A stretch of 64,000 nucleotides of DNA, taken from assembly GCA_022823865.1 (NCBI GenBank), contig JAJEHF010000065.1, forward strand, positions 89,418-153,417, read 5' to 3'. The notes beneath the pieces were generated by a model. The model was given only the letters and a program-made list of their open reading frames with translations, ran no database searches and had not been told where the DNA came from. Positions 1 through 8,826 of this stretch are shown one piece after another. A program made the translations under genes and the position numbers. The DNA comes from Bryobacterales bacterium (GTDB taxonomy: Bacteria; Acidobacteriota; Terriglobia; Bryobacterales; UBA6623). Within the stretch, counting starts at the first letter, position 1, and the number at the start of each line of letters is the position of its first letter.

Positions 1-2
1 TC

Positions 3-596
3 GCGGCGCGGGCCCGCGAACTGGCCACGCGCCACGACGCGCTGCTGATCTGCGACGAAGTCCAGTGCGGCATGGGGCGCGCGGGCGAGGCTTTCGCGTT
101 CCAGAACTGGGGCGGTGACTTCCTGCCGGACCTGATCACCCTGGCCAAGCCCCTGGCGGCCGGACTGCCGATCGGTGCCGTTGTCTGCAACGAGGCCGCC
201 GCGGCGGTCCTCGCGCCGGGCATGCACGGCTCCACCTTCGGCGGCGGAGCGCTGGCCTGCCGCGTGGCGCGGGAGTTCCTCGGCATGCTGCCAGAACTGC
301 TGCCGCACGTGCGGGAAGTGTCGGCGTACTTCCGGGCGCGCCTCGCAGATCTGGCTGCCCGCTACGACTTCGTCGGCGGACAGAGAGGCCTCGGCCTGAT
401 GGTCGGGCTCGAGCTGAACATCCCCGGCGGAGGCTTCGTGCCGCGGGCGCAGGAACTCGGCCTGCTCATGAACTGCACCGCAGGCAATATCCTGCGGTTC
501 CTTCCGCCGTTCGTGATCGAGCAGGAGCATGTTGACGAAGCCGTCGCCGCACTGGACGAAGTGTTTCGCCAAGGTCCGCCGGACGGCGCGAGCTAG
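3..596 (+). CDS. argD: Acetylornithine/succinyldiaminopimelate aminotransferase, C-terminal part
   Basis: PLP-dependent class III aminotransferase of arginine (or lysine) biosynthesis; cytoplasmic. The reading frame is open to the left edge, so the N-terminal half lies outside the window. Seen directly: the cofactor-binding segment LLICDEVQCGMGR, the Schiff-base lysine in TLAKPLAAGLPIGA, the HGSTFGGGALAC motif and the substrate-binding arginine context ILRFLPPFVI near the C-terminus. These fit the ArgD/AstC group better than ornithine or GABA aminotransferases, although the exact substrate cannot be fixed from a partial sequence. The next gene starts about 40 bases downstream on the same strand. 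Confidence 0.88.
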   Translation, partial: AARARELATRHDALLICDEVQCGMGRAGEAFAFQNWGGDFLPDLITLAKPLAAGLPIGAVVCNEAAAAVLAPGMHGSTFGGGALACRVAREFLGMLPELLPHVREVSAYFRARLADLAARYDFVGGQRGLGLMVGLELNIPGGGFVPRAQELGLLMNCTAGNILRFLPPFVIEQEHVDEAVAALDEVFRQGPPDGAS

Positions 597-635
597 CCCG
601 ATTTGGCCGGCATCGGTTGCTACGATGGTCGGCTC

Positions 636-1805
636 ATGAAGATCGACCGCCTAGAAACCCGCCATTGCGATGCCGGGTGGCGCAACTACCACTTCGCCAA
701 GGTCACAACCGGCGACGGCGCGGTGGGCTGGAGCGAGTACGACGAGGACTTCGGTTCCCCGGGAATCACGGCGACGATCGAGCGCTTGGCGCCGTCCCTG
801 CTAGGCAAGGATCTCGGCAATCACGAGCGGATCTTCTCCGAGCTGTTCTGCCAGCTGCGACCGGCCGTCGACGGGGCGACCGGGCAAGCCTTCGCCGCGA
901 TCGAAAACGCCCTGCTTGACGCCAAGGCCAAGACCTTGGGAGTGCCCTGCTACGCGCTCTTCGGGGGCAAGGTGCGCGATCGCATCCGGCTGTACTGGTC
1001 GCACTGTGCCACATGGCGCATCAATCACCCGGAGTTCTACCCGCCGGCGATCCGCGACCTCGATGGCGTCCGCGGGATCGGCGCGGAGGCCAAGCAGCGG
1101 GGCTTCACCGCCTTGAAGACCAATATCTTCGAGTTCGGGGACGGGACCGTGCGGGGGTGGCGACCGGGCTTCGGCACGCCTTACGAGCCGGGCCGCAACA
1201 TGGAGCGCTCCACGCTGCGGCAACTGCGCGCCCACTTGGATACCTTGCGGGACGGTGCCGGGCCGGACATGGACATCCTGCTCGACCTGAACTTCAACTG
1301 TGCCACCGAGGGCTATCTCAAGGTCCTGCGCGAGCTGCGCGACTTCGACCTGTTCTGGGCGGAGATCGACACGCGCAACCCGCGTGCGCTGCAACACATC
1401 CGCGAGCAAAGCCCCTGCCCCATCAGCTCGTGCGAAACACTGATGGGCCTGCGCAACTTCCTGCCCTTCTTCCAGCACGAAGCCGTCGACGTCGCGATTA
1501 TCGACGCGGTCTGGAACGGTGTCTGGCAGAGCCTGAAGGTGGCCGCGTGCGCCGAGGCCTACGAGGTCAACGTGGCGCCGCACAACTTCTACGGGCACCT
1601 GGCGACGATGATGAACGCCCACTTCGTGGCCGCCGTGCCGAACCTGCGCATCATGGAGATCGACATCGACCGGCTGAGCTGGGATGCCGACATCTTCACC
1701 CACTCCCCGCCCATCGAGCACGGCCATCTGGTTGTGCCTGACCGGCCCGGCTGGGGCACCGAGCCCGACGAGGACGCGTTGGGCGATCATCCGGTGCGCA
1801 ACTGA
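636..1805 (+). CDS. Mandelate racemase/muconate lactonizing enzyme family protein
   Basis: Enolase-superfamily enzyme of 389 residues that probably abstracts a proton alpha to a carboxylate (dehydratase, racemase or cycloisomerase). I chose ATG 636 (MKIDRLETRH), a typical family N-terminus, over an upstream TTG at 603. The N-terminal capping domain is followed by a TIM barrel with candidate metal ligands in LLDLNFN (Asp), FWAEID (Glu) and SSCETLMG (Glu), and a C-terminal His in VAPHNFYGH. No signal peptide is present, unlike the exported paralogues near 20 kb. The substrate is unknown. It follows argD closely, but no functional link is evident. Confidence 0.85.
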   Translation: MKIDRLETRHCDAGWRNYHFAKVTTGDGAVGWSEYDEDFGSPGITATIERLAPSLLGKDLGNHERIFSELFCQLRPAVDGATGQAFAAIENALLDAKAKTLGVPCYALFGGKVRDRIRLYWSHCATWRINHPEFYPPAIRDLDGVRGIGAEAKQRGFTALKTNIFEFGDGTVRGWRPGFGTPYEPGRNMERSTLRQLRAHLDTLRDGAGPDMDILLDLNFNCATEGYLKVLRELRDFDLFWAEIDTRNPRALQHIREQSPCPISSCETLMGLRNFLPFFQHEAVDVAIIDAVWNGVWQSLKVAACAEAYEVNVAPHNFYGHLATMMNAHFVAAVPNLRIMEIDIDRLSWDADIFTHSPPIEHGHLVVPDRPGWGTEPDEDALGDHPVRN

Positions 1806-1835
1806 GAGCCCGAGCGAGACCCTGCGCTGCGGAAT

Positions 1836-3203
1836 TCAGGCCGCCCCCGCGCCGGCGAGCGCAGCCTCGAGGGCGTCAGCCGAGCGCGGCAGGCCCACGC
1901 TCATCACGCGACAGCCATCGCCCGTCACCTCGACCATATCCTCGATGCGGATGCCGATGCCTTCCTCCGGCAGGTACAAGCCGGGTTCGATGGCGAGCAC
2001 CATGCCCGGTTCCAAGGTGCGACCGGGCGGCGTTGGATCATGCACGTCCAGTCCCACGTGGTGCCCGATGGCGTGGGGCAGATAGGGATCCACGCCGCGG
2101 GGCGCTCGCTTGCGCAGGACACCCTCGGCAACTGATTCGATGCTGTTCCGAGCGGGCCCGCCCAGCACAGCACCGGGCTGCACGGCCGCCAGCGCCTGCT
2201 CATGCGCCTCGAGCACGGCTTCGTACAGCCGCCGCTGCTTCTCGCCGAACCGTCCGCTTACCGGGATGCTGCGTGTGATGTCGGCGGCATAGCGAGCCCG
2301 TTCGCCGCCGGCGTCAATGAGCAACATCTGCCCGTTCTCCAAGCGGCCGGAGTTGCGCTGGTAGTGCAAGATCGTCGCATGAGACCCGGCAGCCACAATC
2401 GGCGCGAAAGCCAAGCGGTCGCAGCCGGCGCGGAAAGCCCCTCCGATCAATCCGGCTGCGACGTCGCGCTCGGTAGCCCCATCGGCGACTCTTGCCCAAG
2501 CATCGCGGAAGCCCACTTCGGTGGCATCGACAGACGCTTGAACCAGGGCAACCTCGGCAGGCGACTTAATGCTGCGCAGCGCGGCCAGCGGAACTCGGAT
2601 ATCGCGTGTCGGCTCGCGCCCCGCCGCTTCCACCAGACGCTCGTGCCGCGAGCGCGCCCGGGCGTCGTCCGCCGGCCGTGCTTCGGCCAATCCAGCCAGT
2701 CTGTTCCGATCTCGCAGGAAGGCGCGCAGGGTCTGGCGGAACTTCACCCCGGTCAGGACCTCGGCGAACCCCAAGTGGCCGGCGTCCTCCGGCTCCAAGC
2801 TTGGCCCATGCCACTCGCGGGAGCGGCCGGCGGGGTCGGCCAAGAACAAGATCTCGCGATACGGCAGGCCCCCGCGAGCCGGAGCGATGAGCAGGGCCGC
2901 GCCCGGCTCTGCGTGTCCGGTGAGGTAGAAGAAGCTGCTCTCTTGGCGAAACCCCGTAAACCCGGACCGGCCTTCCGATTCGGTCGAGCCAAGCAGCGCG
3001 ATGACACCGCGACCAACCGCCTCGGCCAGCGCTCGCCGACGCTTGCCGTATTCGTCGGCAGCAGTCGCGCCGGCGGCCCCCGAGGAAGACAGAGCCGCGC
3101 AGGCAGCCAAAAACGCCCTGCGAGTCTGCAGCAACCCTTCAGCGTACCCGAGGATGGAGCCGCAATCCGCATCGGATCGCGGCGCTATGATTGGGGGCAG
3201 CAT
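1836..3203 (-). CDS. Xaa-Pro aminopeptidase (peptidase M24B), exported
   Basis: Metallo-aminopeptidase that removes N-terminal residues preceding proline. An N-terminal creatinase/AMP_N-like domain (about residues 50-190) precedes the pita-bread catalytic domain. All five metal ligands can be placed: D297 and D308 (LLIDAGGERARYAADIT), H381 (AIGHHVGLD), E406 (LAIEPGLYL) and E421 (IRIEDMVEV). A TRRAFLAACAALSSSGAAGA segment near residue 27 looks like a TAT or Sec signal, so the protein is probably periplasmic. The ATG at 3203 lies only two bases from the divergent rnhA start, so a downstream start such as TTG at about 3134 is possible. No terminator was resolved. Confidence 0.88.
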   Translation of the reverse strand: MLPPIIAPRSDADCGSILGYAEGLLQTRRAFLAACAALSSSGAAGATAADEYGKRRRALAEAVGRGVIALLGSTESEGRSGFTGFRQESSFFYLTGHAEPGAALLIAPARGGLPYREILFLADPAGRSREWHGPSLEPEDAGHLGFAEVLTGVKFRQTLRAFLRDRNRLAGLAEARPADDARARSRHERLVEAAGREPTRDIRVPLAALRSIKSPAEVALVQASVDATEVGFRDAWARVADGATERDVAAGLIGGAFRAGCDRLAFAPIVAAGSHATILHYQRNSGRLENGQMLLIDAGGERARYAADITRSIPVSGRFGEKQRRLYEAVLEAHEQALAAVQPGAVLGGPARNSIESVAEGVLRKRAPRGVDPYLPHAIGHHVGLDVHDPTPPGRTLEPGMVLAIEPGLYLPEEGIGIRIEDMVEVTGDGCRVMSVGLPRSADALEAALAGAGAA

Positions 3204-3205
3204 CG

Positions 3206-3664
3206 ATGAAGAACGTCCGGCTGGTCACCGACGGATCGTGCATCGGCAATCCCGGCCCTGGCGGCTGGGCGGTGATCCTTCGCTACAACAAGCACTCTCG
3301 CGAACTGAGCGGGGGAGAGGCCAGAACGACCAACAACCGCATGGAAATGATGGCGGTTGTGAAGGGCTTGCAGGCCCTGCGCGAGCCCTGCGCAGTCACT
3401 GTGGAGATTGATTCGGAATACGTCAAGAACGGCGTGACGCGCTGGATGAAGAAGTGGAAGCGCAACGGGTGGATGACGGCGACGAAGCAGCCCGTGAAGA
3501 ACCAAGACCTGTGGCAAGAGCTGGAGGCCGCCGTGGCGCCGCACCGAGTGCGGTGGGTCTGGGTGAAGGGACACTCCACGCACAGGGACAACAACCGTTG
3601 CGACAAGCTTGCCAAGGCGGCGGCGCATAGCCAGGCCTCGCAGCAATCCGGCGTTGCGGTATAG
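3206..3664 (+). CDS. rnhA: Ribonuclease HI
   Basis: Cytoplasmic endonuclease that cuts the RNA strand of RNA-DNA hybrids. The 152-residue length from ATG 3206 (MKNVRLVTDGSC, preceded by a GGGGG-rich Shine-Dalgarno stretch) matches the family. The catalytic carboxylates are visible as D9 (VTDGSCIGNPGPGG), the Glu in NNRMEMMAV, the Asp in VEIDSEYV and the Asp in RDNNRCDKLA, with the loop His in KGHSTHRDN. The basic handle region (RWMKKWKRNGW) of E. coli-type RNase HI is also present. It is transcribed divergently from the M24 peptidase with almost no space between starts. Confidence 0.95.
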   Translation: MKNVRLVTDGSCIGNPGPGGWAVILRYNKHSRELSGGEARTTNNRMEMMAVVKGLQALREPCAVTVEIDSEYVKNGVTRWMKKWKRNGWMTATKQPVKNQDLWQELEAAVAPHRVRWVWVKGHSTHRDNNRCDKLAKAAAHSQASQQSGVAV

Positions 3665-3763
3665 AGCATTCCAAGGCCGCCCGGATCGTCGGAGGGTCTG
3701 GCGGCTGAAGATTGGGTCCAAGGACTCGCCGGCTTGCTGTGAGAATCGCGCAATCGGCGGGAC

Positions 3764-4732
3764 TCAATTCTGGCCCTGCCGACGCTGGCGGAAGAGCCAC
3801 TGCCACACGTCGCTGGTCGGGTCCACTCCATCTCCGCTGGCTTTGGTCAGGAAGCCGCGAGCCGGATCGTCGCCAGCGTACGTAAACGCCTGGATCCAAG
3901 AGTTGTGCCTGACACCCCGAAGCTCGGTGTACTTGATCGAGCCTCCGGCAGCGCTGAGCTTGCGGAACATCCTGCGGGAATTCTCCACCGGCGCCGTTGG
4001 GTCGTCGGCACCGTGGAATAACCAGACCGGGGTCTGTGTCAAGCCCTTGAGATCTTCCGGGGGGCGACCCGCGCAAACGGGGATGCCGGCGGCGAAGAAC
4101 CCCGGTCGGGCCTGGAGGAAGTTCCAAGTCCCCGTGCCTCCCATGGACGAGCCGAGAACATATATGCGCGATGCGTCGATTGGGAGTTCTTGCTGCAGCG
4201 CCTCGATGAGCTCGAAGACCACTGGAACCATGTTCTTGATGTAGATGTTCTGGAGGTTGCCGACCTGGGATCGCTCTCCCCAAGTGCCGCCCGAGACCGC
4301 TTGGGGCACAACGACGAAGGATGGATGTGCACGTCTCCATTCCTCCTTGGCCATCACGCCGTTCCACCAACGCAATTGGGACACGTTGTCGTCGCCCACG
4401 CCGCCGCCGCCGTGCAAGCTCAGGATCAGCGGGTAGCGCGTGCCCTGCTCAAGGGCCAGGGGTGGCATCAGTCGGTAACGGGTTCCCCCGTGCGACCGTT
4501 CCTCGAATGCGTCGAGCAATTCTGGGGGCCCGGCGACCGGACCGCGGTTGACCCTCCGGCCAGATACGCGGACCACGTAATCCATCGCCTCGAGCTCCGT
4601 CAGGCTGCCGTCGCCGTTGGCGTCGGCCTCCGGGTGGTGCCGGTGCATTGTCTGAAGGCGTTCCTCGACCGAGGCAGCAGAGGCGACCAGCAAGGACAAC
4701 GAGGCGAGAAGAAGAACGCCGTGTCGGGTCAT
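3764..4732 (-). CDS. Exported alpha/beta-hydrolase esterase with EF-hand
   Basis: 322-residue secreted esterase-like protein of the PHB-depolymerase/feruloyl-esterase-like group. After a signal peptide (MTRHGVLLLASLSLLVASAAS) comes a single EF-hand calcium loop, DANGDGSLTELE, then the hydrolase core with oxyanion loop LSLHGGGGVGDDN, nucleophile elbow GSSMGG and C-terminal HGADDP and GVRHNSW segments that can supply the acid and histidine. Calcium binding is inferred from the loop. A close paralogue with the same layout lies at 25515-26477, and a shorter relative without the EF-hand at 23230-24048. The substrate is unknown, but polysaccharide esters fit the sulfatase and sugar-acid genes of this window. 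Confidence 0.85.
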   Translation of the reverse strand: MTRHGVLLLASLSLLVASAASVEERLQTMHRHHPEADANGDGSLTELEAMDYVVRVSGRRVNRGPVAGPPELLDAFEERSHGGTRYRLMPPLALEQGTRYPLILSLHGGGGVGDDNVSQLRWWNGVMAKEEWRRAHPSFVVVPQAVSGGTWGERSQVGNLQNIYIKNMVPVVFELIEALQQELPIDASRIYVLGSSMGGTGTWNFLQARPGFFAAGIPVCAGRPPEDLKGLTQTPVWLFHGADDPTAPVENSRRMFRKLSAAGGSIKYTELRGVRHNSWIQAFTYAGDDPARGFLTKASGDGVDPTSDVWQWLFRQRRQGQN

Positions 4733-4938
4733 CGCAACAGGAGTGTAACAGCCGCAGGACGCCGGCTTACGCGTTGACTACCCGACCGCTGGGGCCTACA
4801 GCGCCCAACTCCTTGCGAAACTAGACCGCCGCTGGCTCATGAGGCGCTGCTGGGGTAGCACTGAAGTCATTCTGCGCCGGCCTCTACCACACCTCCGACG
4901 TTCCGAATGCCCGTACAATCTAGTCGGGCCGGACAATC

Positions 4939-6549
4939 ATGAAGCACCGAGCGATTGCACTGAGCCTGTTTCTCACCTGCCTGATTGTCGCCTGCCTGAC
5001 GACCCGGGACGCTGTCCTGTCAGTGACCGTGCTCGAAGCCGGCACCGGGGACTCCACCCCAGTCCGAGTGCGGCTGACGGATGCCGATGGCAACCCGCCC
5101 CGGATGCTAGGCGCCTCAACCGAGGCCGAGTCCTCATTCGGCCCCCCTCCGCAAGCCATCGCCATCATGTGGGGCCGCTCGGACCGCGCGGACGGATACG
5201 CCCTGCAACCGGACGGCTCCTTCTATGTCGATGGGTCCTTCGAAGCCCGATTGCCCGTCGGCACCTATCGCCTCGCACTCTCGAAGGGCTACGAGTACGC
5301 GATGCAGACACACGACATCGAGATCGGGCCGGGCGACCAAGCCAAACGCACGTACGAGCTGGAGCGATGGATCGACATGCCCGCCCGCGGCTGGTACTCC
5401 TCCGATGACCACATCCACATCCGCCGCTCGCCGCGCGACAACCCATCCATCCTGCGCTGGATCGCGGCCGAGGACATCCATGTCGGCCACCTGCTGCAAA
5501 TGGGCGACTTCTGGCAGTTTGTCTTCTCCCAGTACGGCTGGGGGGAGACCGGTCGCTACCGCGAAGGGGGCACGATCCTCTCGTCGGGCCAGGAGGAGCC
5601 GCGCACGCCGGAATTCGGCCACACCATCTCCCTCGGCGCTGATGACTTCGTGCGTTTTCAGGATGACTATTACTCGTACGGCCGCGTCTTCGACCGCGTG
5701 CACGAACTGGGTGGCGTCAGCGGTTTCGCCCATCAGGGCATGTCATTCCACGGCTATCGCGGAATGACCGTCACGGTGCTCGCGGGCAAGCTCGATTTCC
5801 TGGAACTGGCCCAGTTCTGCGTCCCCGACGGCCCGATCCATACGGAGCACTACTATCGCTTCCTCGATCTCGGGTTCCGGCTGACCGCACTCGGCGGCTC
5901 GGACTTTCCATGGTGCGGCAGGGGAGAGCGCGGCGACCCGAATCGATTCAGCCAGATCGGCGACGCCCGCTTCTACACCTATGTCGGGGAGGATCTGACC
6001 TTTGACAACTGGCTTTCCGCCGTCAAGGCCGGCCACACCTTCGCGACCACGGGGCCGATCGTAGAACTCGAGGTGAACGGCGCTCTCCCCGGCAGCCAGG
6101 TGGCTGTTAGCGAGGGCCAGACCGTGCGGGTCGTCGCGAACGCCTTCGGCGACGGCTCGCGGATCGGACTCACGAATCTCGAGATTGTAGGGCACGGAGA
6201 AGTCCTCCAGCGGGTCACCGGCCAAGGCGAGAAGCAGCTGTCGCTGGAATTCGATCTCGAAGTCGAGCGCGGCATCTGGATCGCCGCTCGCGTGTCGGCA
6301 GGACCCGGGTATCTGGCCCACAGCACGCCCGTGTACGTGACCGTGGACGGGGGAAGCTTCCACAATCCCGCCACGCTCGAGGCGAACCTGGAACGGTGCG
6401 AGCGTGATCTCGCAGAACTGGAGCAGGAACTCCGCGAGCCCGGCTCCCGACTCGACAGCGAAGCGTGGAGGCATGCCGAACGCCTTCACAACCAGATCGC
6501 CGAGACCCGCGAGGCCCTCAGCGCGCTCGCGGCGAGGTTAAGAGACTGA
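4939..6549 (+). CDS. CehA/McbA-type PHP-domain metallohydrolase, lipoprotein-like
   Basis: 536-residue protein with an N-terminal lipoprotein-like signal (FLTCLIVACLTT, lipobox Cys about residue 19). A beta-rich segment follows, then a polymerase/histidinol-phosphatase (PHP) fold: the DDHIHIRRSP stretch supplies the first metal-binding histidines, and later segments HQGMSFHG and GGSDFPW supply further ligands. This arrangement is typical of the CehA/McbA metallohydrolases, some of which hydrolyse esters such as carbaryl; the substrate here is unknown. The last 60 residues (LEANLERCERDLAELEQEL and onward) form a predicted coiled coil. The next gene starts 12 bases downstream on the same strand, suggesting an operon. 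Confidence 0.82.
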   Translation: MKHRAIALSLFLTCLIVACLTTRDAVLSVTVLEAGTGDSTPVRVRLTDADGNPPRMLGASTEAESSFGPPPQAIAIMWGRSDRADGYALQPDGSFYVDGSFEARLPVGTYRLALSKGYEYAMQTHDIEIGPGDQAKRTYELERWIDMPARGWYSSDDHIHIRRSPRDNPSILRWIAAEDIHVGHLLQMGDFWQFVFSQYGWGETGRYREGGTILSSGQEEPRTPEFGHTISLGADDFVRFQDDYYSYGRVFDRVHELGGVSGFAHQGMSFHGYRGMTVTVLAGKLDFLELAQFCVPDGPIHTEHYYRFLDLGFRLTALGGSDFPWCGRGERGDPNRFSQIGDARFYTYVGEDLTFDNWLSAVKAGHTFATTGPIVELEVNGALPGSQVAVSEGQTVRVVANAFGDGSRIGLTNLEIVGHGEVLQRVTGQGEKQLSLEFDLEVERGIWIAARVSAGPGYLAHSTPVYVTVDGGSFHNPATLEANLERCERDLAELEQELREPGSRLDSEAWRHAERLHNQIAETREALSALAARLRD

Positions 6550-6561
6550 CGGGAGGCTGGC

Positions 6562-7650
6562 ATGAGACCGATCCATCGACGACGACTGCTGCAAGCCCTG
6601 CTCGGCAGCGGCGTCGTGTCCGCCCGGGCCGAAGATGTCCACGAGCGGATCCGCAGGCTCGCGGGCGAGGCTCCGCTGAAGATGAAGTTCGAAGGCTCCA
6701 CGGCCGACGAGTGCCGCGCCTGGCAGCAGGCGTTCGGAAACAAGCTCGCGGAGCTGCTGGGGGCCTATCGACCGCCATTGCGGTGGGAGTCACAGATCGA
6801 GGAGACGGTCGAATTCGCTGATCACCAGCGCCAGTCCGTGATCTTGCGTGCCCCGGGCGTTGCAGAACTGCCGATCTACCTACTGACGCCAAAGGCTGCT
6901 CGTGAGGGAGCGCGCCCGGGCATTCTGGCGCTCCACGGTCACGGGCCCTTCGGCCACGATGCGGTCGTCGGCATTGACAGCACGCCGGAGCGAGCACAGA
7001 ACATCGAAACCGCGAACTATGACTTCGGGCTCGAGCTCGTCCGCCAAGGCTATGTCGTGGTAGCCCCTTGCTTCACGCCGTTCGGGCGCCGGCTCGACTC
7101 GGCGGAGGCCTACAGGGGCAACGACGCTTGCGCCGTGGCCTTCGTGCGGATGCAGCTGCTGGGCCGGAACCTGATGAGCGAGAACCTGCGCGACGCCTTG
7201 TGGGCCCTCGAGTTCTTGACTCGCAACGGCGCGGTCGATGCGGACCGGATCGGCTGCGTCGGCCTGTCGTACGGCGGCAGGATGACCATGCTTGCAGCAG
7301 CGGTCGAGCCGCGCATTCGGGTCTCCGTGATTTCCGGCGCGCTGAATGTCATGCAGGAGCGCATCGAAGGGCGCTACAGCTGCGGGGCGCAAGTGATTCC
7401 GGGCCTTCTGGAATTCGGCGACGTTCCGGAGATCGCCGGCTTGATCGCCCCCAGGCCGGCCCTGTGGGAAGTCGGGCAGCGCGACGGGCTTATGGTCAAG
7501 GAGTGGATCCCCGGGGCGTGGGACAGGATACAGCGGGCCTACCGTGCGCTCGGGGCCGAAGAACACCTCTCGATGGACTCCTTCGACGGGCGCCACCGCT
7601 GGAACGGAGTGATGGCGACGCCGCTGTTGGCGAGCATCCTGAAGCCCTAG
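6562..7650 (+). CDS. Alpha/beta-hydrolase, dienelactone/acetylxylan-esterase-like
   Basis: 362-residue hydrolase with a short basic N-terminus (MRPIHRRRLLQALLGSGVVSARA) resembling a TAT or Sec signal. ALHGHGPFGHD gives the oxyanion region, GLSYGG is the nucleophile elbow, and RDGLMVKEW and DGRHRWNG near the end are candidate acid and His regions. ATG 6562 is preceded by GGGAGG at good spacing. It lies 12 bases after the CehA-like gene, so the two are probably cotranscribed. Its stop overlaps the stop of the convergent gene by a few bases. The family is broad, so I make no substrate claim. Confidence 0.8.
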   Translation: MRPIHRRRLLQALLGSGVVSARAEDVHERIRRLAGEAPLKMKFEGSTADECRAWQQAFGNKLAELLGAYRPPLRWESQIEETVEFADHQRQSVILRAPGVAELPIYLLTPKAAREGARPGILALHGHGPFGHDAVVGIDSTPERAQNIETANYDFGLELVRQGYVVVAPCFTPFGRRLDSAEAYRGNDACAVAFVRMQLLGRNLMSENLRDALWALEFLTRNGAVDADRIGCVGLSYGGRMTMLAAAVEPRIRVSVISGALNVMQERIEGRYSCGAQVIPGLLEFGDVPEIAGLIAPRPALWEVGQRDGLMVKEWIPGAWDRIQRAYRALGAEEHLSMDSFDGRHRWNGVMATPLLASILKP

Positions 7651-8630
7651 CGCAAGAACTCGTCGAAGAACGAGGCCATCGCTTCGAACGCTTCCATCGT
7701 GAAGCTGTGCTCGCCGGGCGGCTGGTGGATCCGCAAGGCGCTTTCCGCCCCGGCCTGGGCATAGGCGGGCTCCACCTGGTCGCGGAATCGGTCCACGCCG
7801 TCTCGCGGCATCCCGACGTCCGACGTCGGGGCCCACAGCATCAAGGGCTTCGGGGCCATCGCCGAGGCGAAATCGCCGTGATCGCCTCGCTGGAGCATGC
7901 CTGGCACCCACCAATACGTGCCGTGGTAGGACAGCCGCCCGAGCCGGATGAACGATTCCAGCGAGCCCACCCCTCCGCAGATCGGAGCAGCTGCCGCGAC
8001 GCGATCGTCCAGCAGCCAGGTGTAGAACGAGGTGATTCCTCCGAACGACATCCCGGTGACGCCAATCCTGCCCACATCTTCCCGACCCTTGAGGTAGGTC
8101 ACGCCTTGGCGGATTTCGTAGAGGATCTCCCCCATGGCCGTGCGGCCTTGCACGAGCATGGCGTTGGCCTGCACGTTGATCGGCGGCTCTCGCCGGTCGA
8201 GGCCGCGTTGCGTGATCGCCAGGGCGATGAATCCCCGTCTCGCCAGTTCGCGAGCCCAGCCCAGCATCCTGGTATGAGGGGTATCGCGCCTAGGGCGCGT
8301 CCACTCTCCCGGCCCGAACTCAGGCGTTGCCATCGATTCCCGGCTGCCGCTGGATCCGTGCAGGCAGACTAGCGCCGGTAACCGCCCGTCGGCCTCGGCT
8401 GGCCGAATCAAGTAGGCCGGAACAGTCTCGCTGTCACTCGACTCCCACGTGAGGTCCTCGACCACCAGTCCCCGTTCGGCGACCCGGCCGTGCGACGTGA
8501 CCGACACCGGCGGTGCGCTCGCAGAGGTCTTCAAGAGTTCCGCGAACGTTTGCCGGGAAACCGCGGTGTAGGGCTCCTGGGCAGCCGTCGCCAGAGCAAG
8601 GAGTAAGGCGATCGATGCGATCCGGATCAT
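7647..8630 (-). CDS. Exported alpha/beta-hydrolase (dienelactone hydrolase-like)
   Basis: 327-residue secreted hydrolase. I start it at ATG 8630 (MIRIASIALLLALATAAQ, a clear signal peptide); the open frame extends upstream to 8873 but that part has no domain character. Motifs: VCLHGSSGSRES (oxyanion loop), GMSFGGITS (nucleophile), WAPTSDVGMP (acid region) and PPGEHSFT (histidine). It converges on the hydrolase ending at 7650, the two stop codons overlapping. Likely an ester or glycoside-ester hydrolase; substrate not determinable. Confidence 0.82.
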   Translation of the reverse strand: MIRIASIALLLALATAAQEPYTAVSRQTFAELLKTSASAPPVSVTSHGRVAERGLVVEDLTWESSDSETVPAYLIRPAEADGRLPALVCLHGSSGSRESMATPEFGPGEWTRPRRDTPHTRMLGWARELARRGFIALAITQRGLDRREPPINVQANAMLVQGRTAMGEILYEIRQGVTYLKGREDVGRIGVTGMSFGGITSFYTWLLDDRVAAAAPICGGVGSLESFIRLGRLSYHGTYWWVPGMLQRGDHGDFASAMAPKPLMLWAPTSDVGMPRDGVDRFRDQVEPAYAQAGAESALRIHQPPGEHSFTMEAFEAMASFFDEFLR

Positions 8631-8826
8631 GTCAACAGGTGCGTTGCTCGGAAATCCGGCAGGCCAGGCGCCGGCGGCGGAACACTGGTCCGTGCTTCCG
8701 GCAGTGCGTACTCGATTATCCACCCGACGCTTGCCTCGCGAGCCGTAGAGCCGCTTCGGATGCAATGTCGGCGGGCGACAGGTCCTGCGGTGAATTGTCG
8801 TGCCGATTGGGGATAATGTCTGCACG

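Noticed and set aside
801..1790. Long minus-strand open frame opposite the enolase-family gene
   Set aside because: Shadow of a GC-rich coding region; no domain character and the plus-strand frame has clear enolase motifs.
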